NCBI GenBank assembly: GCA_903894655.1
Contig: CAITQY010000430.1
Span: forward strand, 1-7,989
Length of the DNA: 7,989 nucleotides
Reading direction: 5' to 3'
Origin: an uncultured Gemmatimonadota bacterium
GTDB lineage: Bacteria; Gemmatimonadota; Gemmatimonadetes; Gemmatimonadales; Gemmatimonadaceae
The position numbers and the translations under genes are program-made. Below are positions 6,436 through 7,989 of this stretch, piece after piece. Position 1 is the first letter of the stretch, and each line of letters begins with the position of its first letter. Under the pieces are notes generated by a model. It saw nothing but the letters and a program-made list of their open reading frames with translations, made no database searches and had not been told where the DNA came from.

Positions 6436-6826
6436 GTGGACCAACCTACACGGTGCGGCGTCGTCCGGGGTATCACGTCACAGGGGGCGTGCGTGAGTCG
6501 CGGCAGCACGTCGCGCGCGAAGCGGTCGCATTCGTCGCCGTGCGGATAACCGGAGAGAATGAAGGCGGATGCGCCGGGTCACGGCCGCCATGGCCGCGGC
6601 GAAGGCCGTGGCGAAGGCCGTGGTGTCGATACCGAGGGAGTAGCCCGACGGGAGAAGAATGTTGTCGAAGCCGCCCACCTCCGCCCGTTCGACGATCCCG
6701 CGGCAGTGCGCCCAACTTGACGCGAGGCGCGGATCGGGGACCCCCTAGGAACTCGTAGTCATCGTCGCAGAGAGCGGCGAACCAGCTGACCTCAGAGGGG
6801 GCGGGCACGGCGGGAGTGTCGGGCAC
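6432..6826 (-). pseudogene. Remnant of an LLM-class flavin-dependent monooxygenase (SsuD-like), frameshifted with large internal deletion
   Basis: Three minus-strand frames together read as one broken gene. From GTG at 6826 the protein reads EVSWFAALCDDDYEFLG. Removing one G from the G5 run (6741-6745) gives continuous sequence: VPDPRL, SSWAHCRGIVERAEVGGFDN, ILLPSGYSLGIDTTAFATAF and onward to about 6568, which is the N-terminal part of the bacterial luciferase-like alkanesulfonate monooxygenase family. From about 6572 a different frame gives ASAFILSGYPHGDECDRFAR, then DVLPRL, the family's C-terminal segment, ending in TGA at 6434-6432. Roughly 250 residues of the TIM barrel are therefore missing, judging by the usual 340-380 residue length. 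Active FMN binding and catalysis are not possible. A 12-bp direct repeat (6598-6609, 6610-6621) lies near the junction. The family assignment is from motif recognition and the exact deletion size is inferred. Confidence 0.8.
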
Positions 6827-6927
6827 CGCGCGGGGGGTCGAGAGAAAACGGACAGCGAGGCACTAATTTGGTGCGCGGGCGACGACACGGGCAGGCGCCG
6901 ATGCAACTACCACCGAGGCACGACGTA

Positions 6928-7509
6928 ATGCAGACGATCCGATACGGTCTGGTCGGCACGGGGATGATGGGGGTGGAGCATCTCCACAACCTCGCGATCA
7001 CACCGGGAGCGGTGGTCACGGCCATTGCCGATCCGGTGCCCGAGTCGCTCGCGAGGGCGCGCGGTGCGTTGGGCGATCGTGCCCACGACGTGGCGGCCTT
7101 CGACACGGCGGCCGCGCTGGCCGCGTCGGGGCTGGTGGATGCGGTCGTGGTGGCGAGTCCCAACCACACGCATCGTGACGTGCTGCCACCGCTATTCGAC
7201 GCGGGGCTGCACATTCTCTGCGAGAAGCCGGTGGCCACCACCATCGACGACGCACGCTGGATCGTGGCGCGTGCGGCGGCCGCGCGCGGCGTGTTCTGGA
7301 CGGCAATGGAGTACCGCTACATGCCTCCCGCGGCGGCCTTCATTGCCGACATCCACGCGGGGCGGGTGGGACGGAGCGCCTGCGCGCGGTCAACCGCGCC
7401 AATGGCGGGAATGTGCGGCGCGGGCGAACTTCGCGCTATGCGATCCCTTATGCCGAGGGCGCTCTCACCTGATATCGGGTACCGTTCCCACAGGAGCAAC
7501 AATGAGTGA
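6928..7509 (+). pseudogene. Truncated Gfo/Idh/MocA-family oxidoreductase (NAD-binding half only)
   Basis: The N-terminal Rossmann domain is well preserved: GLVGTGMMG (7-15), ADPVPE, VVVASPNHTHRD (73-84), the family signature CEKP with Lys100, and MEYRYMPP (127-134). After HAGRVGR (residue 149, about base 7374) the family sequence stops. The remaining 44 residues look unrelated and end just past the next gene's start. Intact members are about 330-380 residues and carry the substrate-binding alpha/beta domain with the catalytic Asp/His, which is absent here. ATG at 6928 has GAGG (6915-6918) nine bases upstream, so the 5' end looks functional. The first 149 residues show no frameshift, suggesting recent damage or a deletion that removed about 200 codons. 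It is divergent from the monooxygenase remnant and overlaps the cupin start by 8 bases. Confidence 0.78.
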
Positions 7510-7807
7510 TGATGCTGCGATCGTCGCCCCGCACGCGTACACGGTCGTGCTCGAGAATGAGCAGGTGCGTATCCTCGAACTGCGGATGGCACCGGGTGAG
7601 AAGACCGCCCCCCACGGACATCCCGATATGGTGGTGGTGATGATCGAGGGGGGGATGTTCCGCTTCGGTGGGCCGCACTCGTCGACCACTCCCGCTGATC
7701 TCGAGATTCCGAGCGGGACCGTGAGTTACCAACCGGCCGATCGCCACACCACCGAGAACATCGGCGCCACGTCCGTGCACGGCTTTCTCATCGAACTGAA
7801 GCGGTAA
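7502..7807 (+). CDS. Small single-domain cupin protein
   Basis: The 101-residue protein forms one cupin barrel. Motif 1 is PGEKTAPHGHPDMVVVMIEG (31-50) with metal-ligand candidates His38 and His40. Motif 2 is PADRHTTEN (78-86) with His82. The Glu normally found four or five residues after the second His is replaced by Val, so the site would be three-His rather than three-His-one-Glu. There is no signal peptide. ATG at 7502 has AGGAG five bases upstream (7492-7496). It follows the truncated oxidoreductase and overlaps its residual frame, so it was probably co-transcribed with it. The reaction or ligand cannot be assigned; small cupins of this sort may bind metal, act as isomerases or be accessory proteins. 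Confidence 0.85.
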   Translation: MSDDAAIVAPHAYTVVLENEQVRILELRMAPGEKTAPHGHPDMVVVMIEGGMFRFGGPHSSTTPADLEIPSGTVSYQPADRHTTENIGATSVHGFLIELKR

Positions 7808-7836
7808 TCCCCGTCCGTGGCCCACCGGGCCGACAT

Positions 7837-7868
7837 CCCTCCGGCGTCCACATGTGTGGGCCGGAGGG
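7837..7868. terminator. Two-tier hairpin terminator downstream of the cupin gene
   Basis: CCCTCCGGC (7837-7845) and GCCGGAGGG (7860-7868) are perfect 9-bp inverted repeats. Inside, CCAC (7848-7851) and GTGG (7856-7859) pair around ATGT, leaving a two-base bulge. It lies 29 bases after the cupin stop and 23 bases after the stop of the opposing gene, so it can serve both. No T tract is present on either side. Confidence 0.72.
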
Positions 7869-7891
7869 CGCGTGCGGGGCACTTCACTACG

Positions 7892-7989
7892 CTACGGGAC
7901 GATGCGTCCCGCCACGGGCGTGATGATATGCGGCGACCCCTTGAGCAGGTCGTTGATGCGGCCGATGCGTTCGCGGGTGAGCGCGTCGA
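7892..7989 (-). CDS. 3' end of an unidentified gene, cut by the window edge
   Basis: On the minus strand an open frame enters from the right edge and ends in TAG at 7894-7892, giving the last 31 residues (DALTRERIGRINDLLKG, then SPHIITPVAGRIVP). Coding is supported by position: it points at the cupin gene across a strong shared terminator and shows no stop up to the edge. The segment has a short amphipathic helix followed by a Pro/Val-rich tail. No family can be assigned from so little sequence. Confidence 0.6.
   Translation of the reverse strand, partial: DALTRERIGRINDLLKGSPHIITPVAGRIVP

Noticed and set aside
5665..6549. Long plus-strand open frame of 294 codons
   Set aside because: It lies opposite the dehydrogenase, which has a complete catalytic triad and Rossmann motif. 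The predicted protein is His/Arg-rich with no family pattern, as expected for antisense of a GC-rich gene.
6473..6826. Single intact small gene of 117 codons on the minus strand
   Set aside because: Its sequence switches from SsuD-like to Arg/Gly-rich nonsense at the G5 run, and the true family sequence continues in other frames, so it is a chance open frame through a pseudogene.

Overview
The window is GC-rich (long CG-biased runs, strong G/C at third codon positions) and bacterial. It carries six intact genes, one gene cut by the right edge, and two gene remnants. Several features suggest a free-living bacterium of the Gemmatimonadota or a similar group such as Acidobacteriota: a small diheme cytochrome of the reaction-centre cytochrome fold outside any photosynthesis cluster, a stand-alone SET-domain protein, and a secreted amidase. 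This placement is inference from gene content only, since no rRNA or other marker is present. No tRNA, rRNA, insertion sequence or CRISPR array was found.

Layout. Bases 1-80 are five tandem 16-bp units of two sequence types, directly upstream of a PaiA-like GNAT acetyltransferase (116-691, +). This gene converges on a diheme cytochrome c lipoprotein (688-1263, -), and the two stop codons share one TTAA. An 11-bp hairpin that could end cytochrome transcription lies inside the 3' end of the acetyltransferase gene. Upstream of the cytochrome on the same strand is a SET/post-SET lysine methyltransferase-like gene (1353-1808, -). It diverges, across 91 bp, from a DeaD/CsdA-type DEAD-box RNA helicase with a C-terminal DbpA-type RNA-binding domain (1900-3669, +). 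The helicase converges on a secreted amidase (3705-5393, -), with a 10-bp hairpin between them whose loop contains the amidase stop codon.

The right half is a partly decayed metabolic locus. Reading leftward there is a remnant of an SsuD-like flavin monooxygenase (6826 to 6432, -), frameshifted and missing most of its barrel. Its surviving C-terminal frame ends in an ATGA overlap with an intact D-2-hydroxyacid dehydrogenase (5452-6435, -), which is followed by the amidase, so these three probably formed an operon. Divergent from it is a Gfo/Idh/MocA oxidoreductase that keeps its NAD-binding half and has lost its C-terminal domain (6928-7509, +). An intact small cupin (7502-7807, +) follows. 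A two-tier hairpin then separates the cupin from the 3' end of an unidentified gene (7892-7989, -).

The most notable observations are the two side-by-side internal or terminal gene deletions with a conserved ATGA operon junction, the two-type 16-bp repeat array, the compact SET/post-SET protein, and the lone reaction-centre-type diheme lipoprotein. I see no convincing new defence or mobile system.
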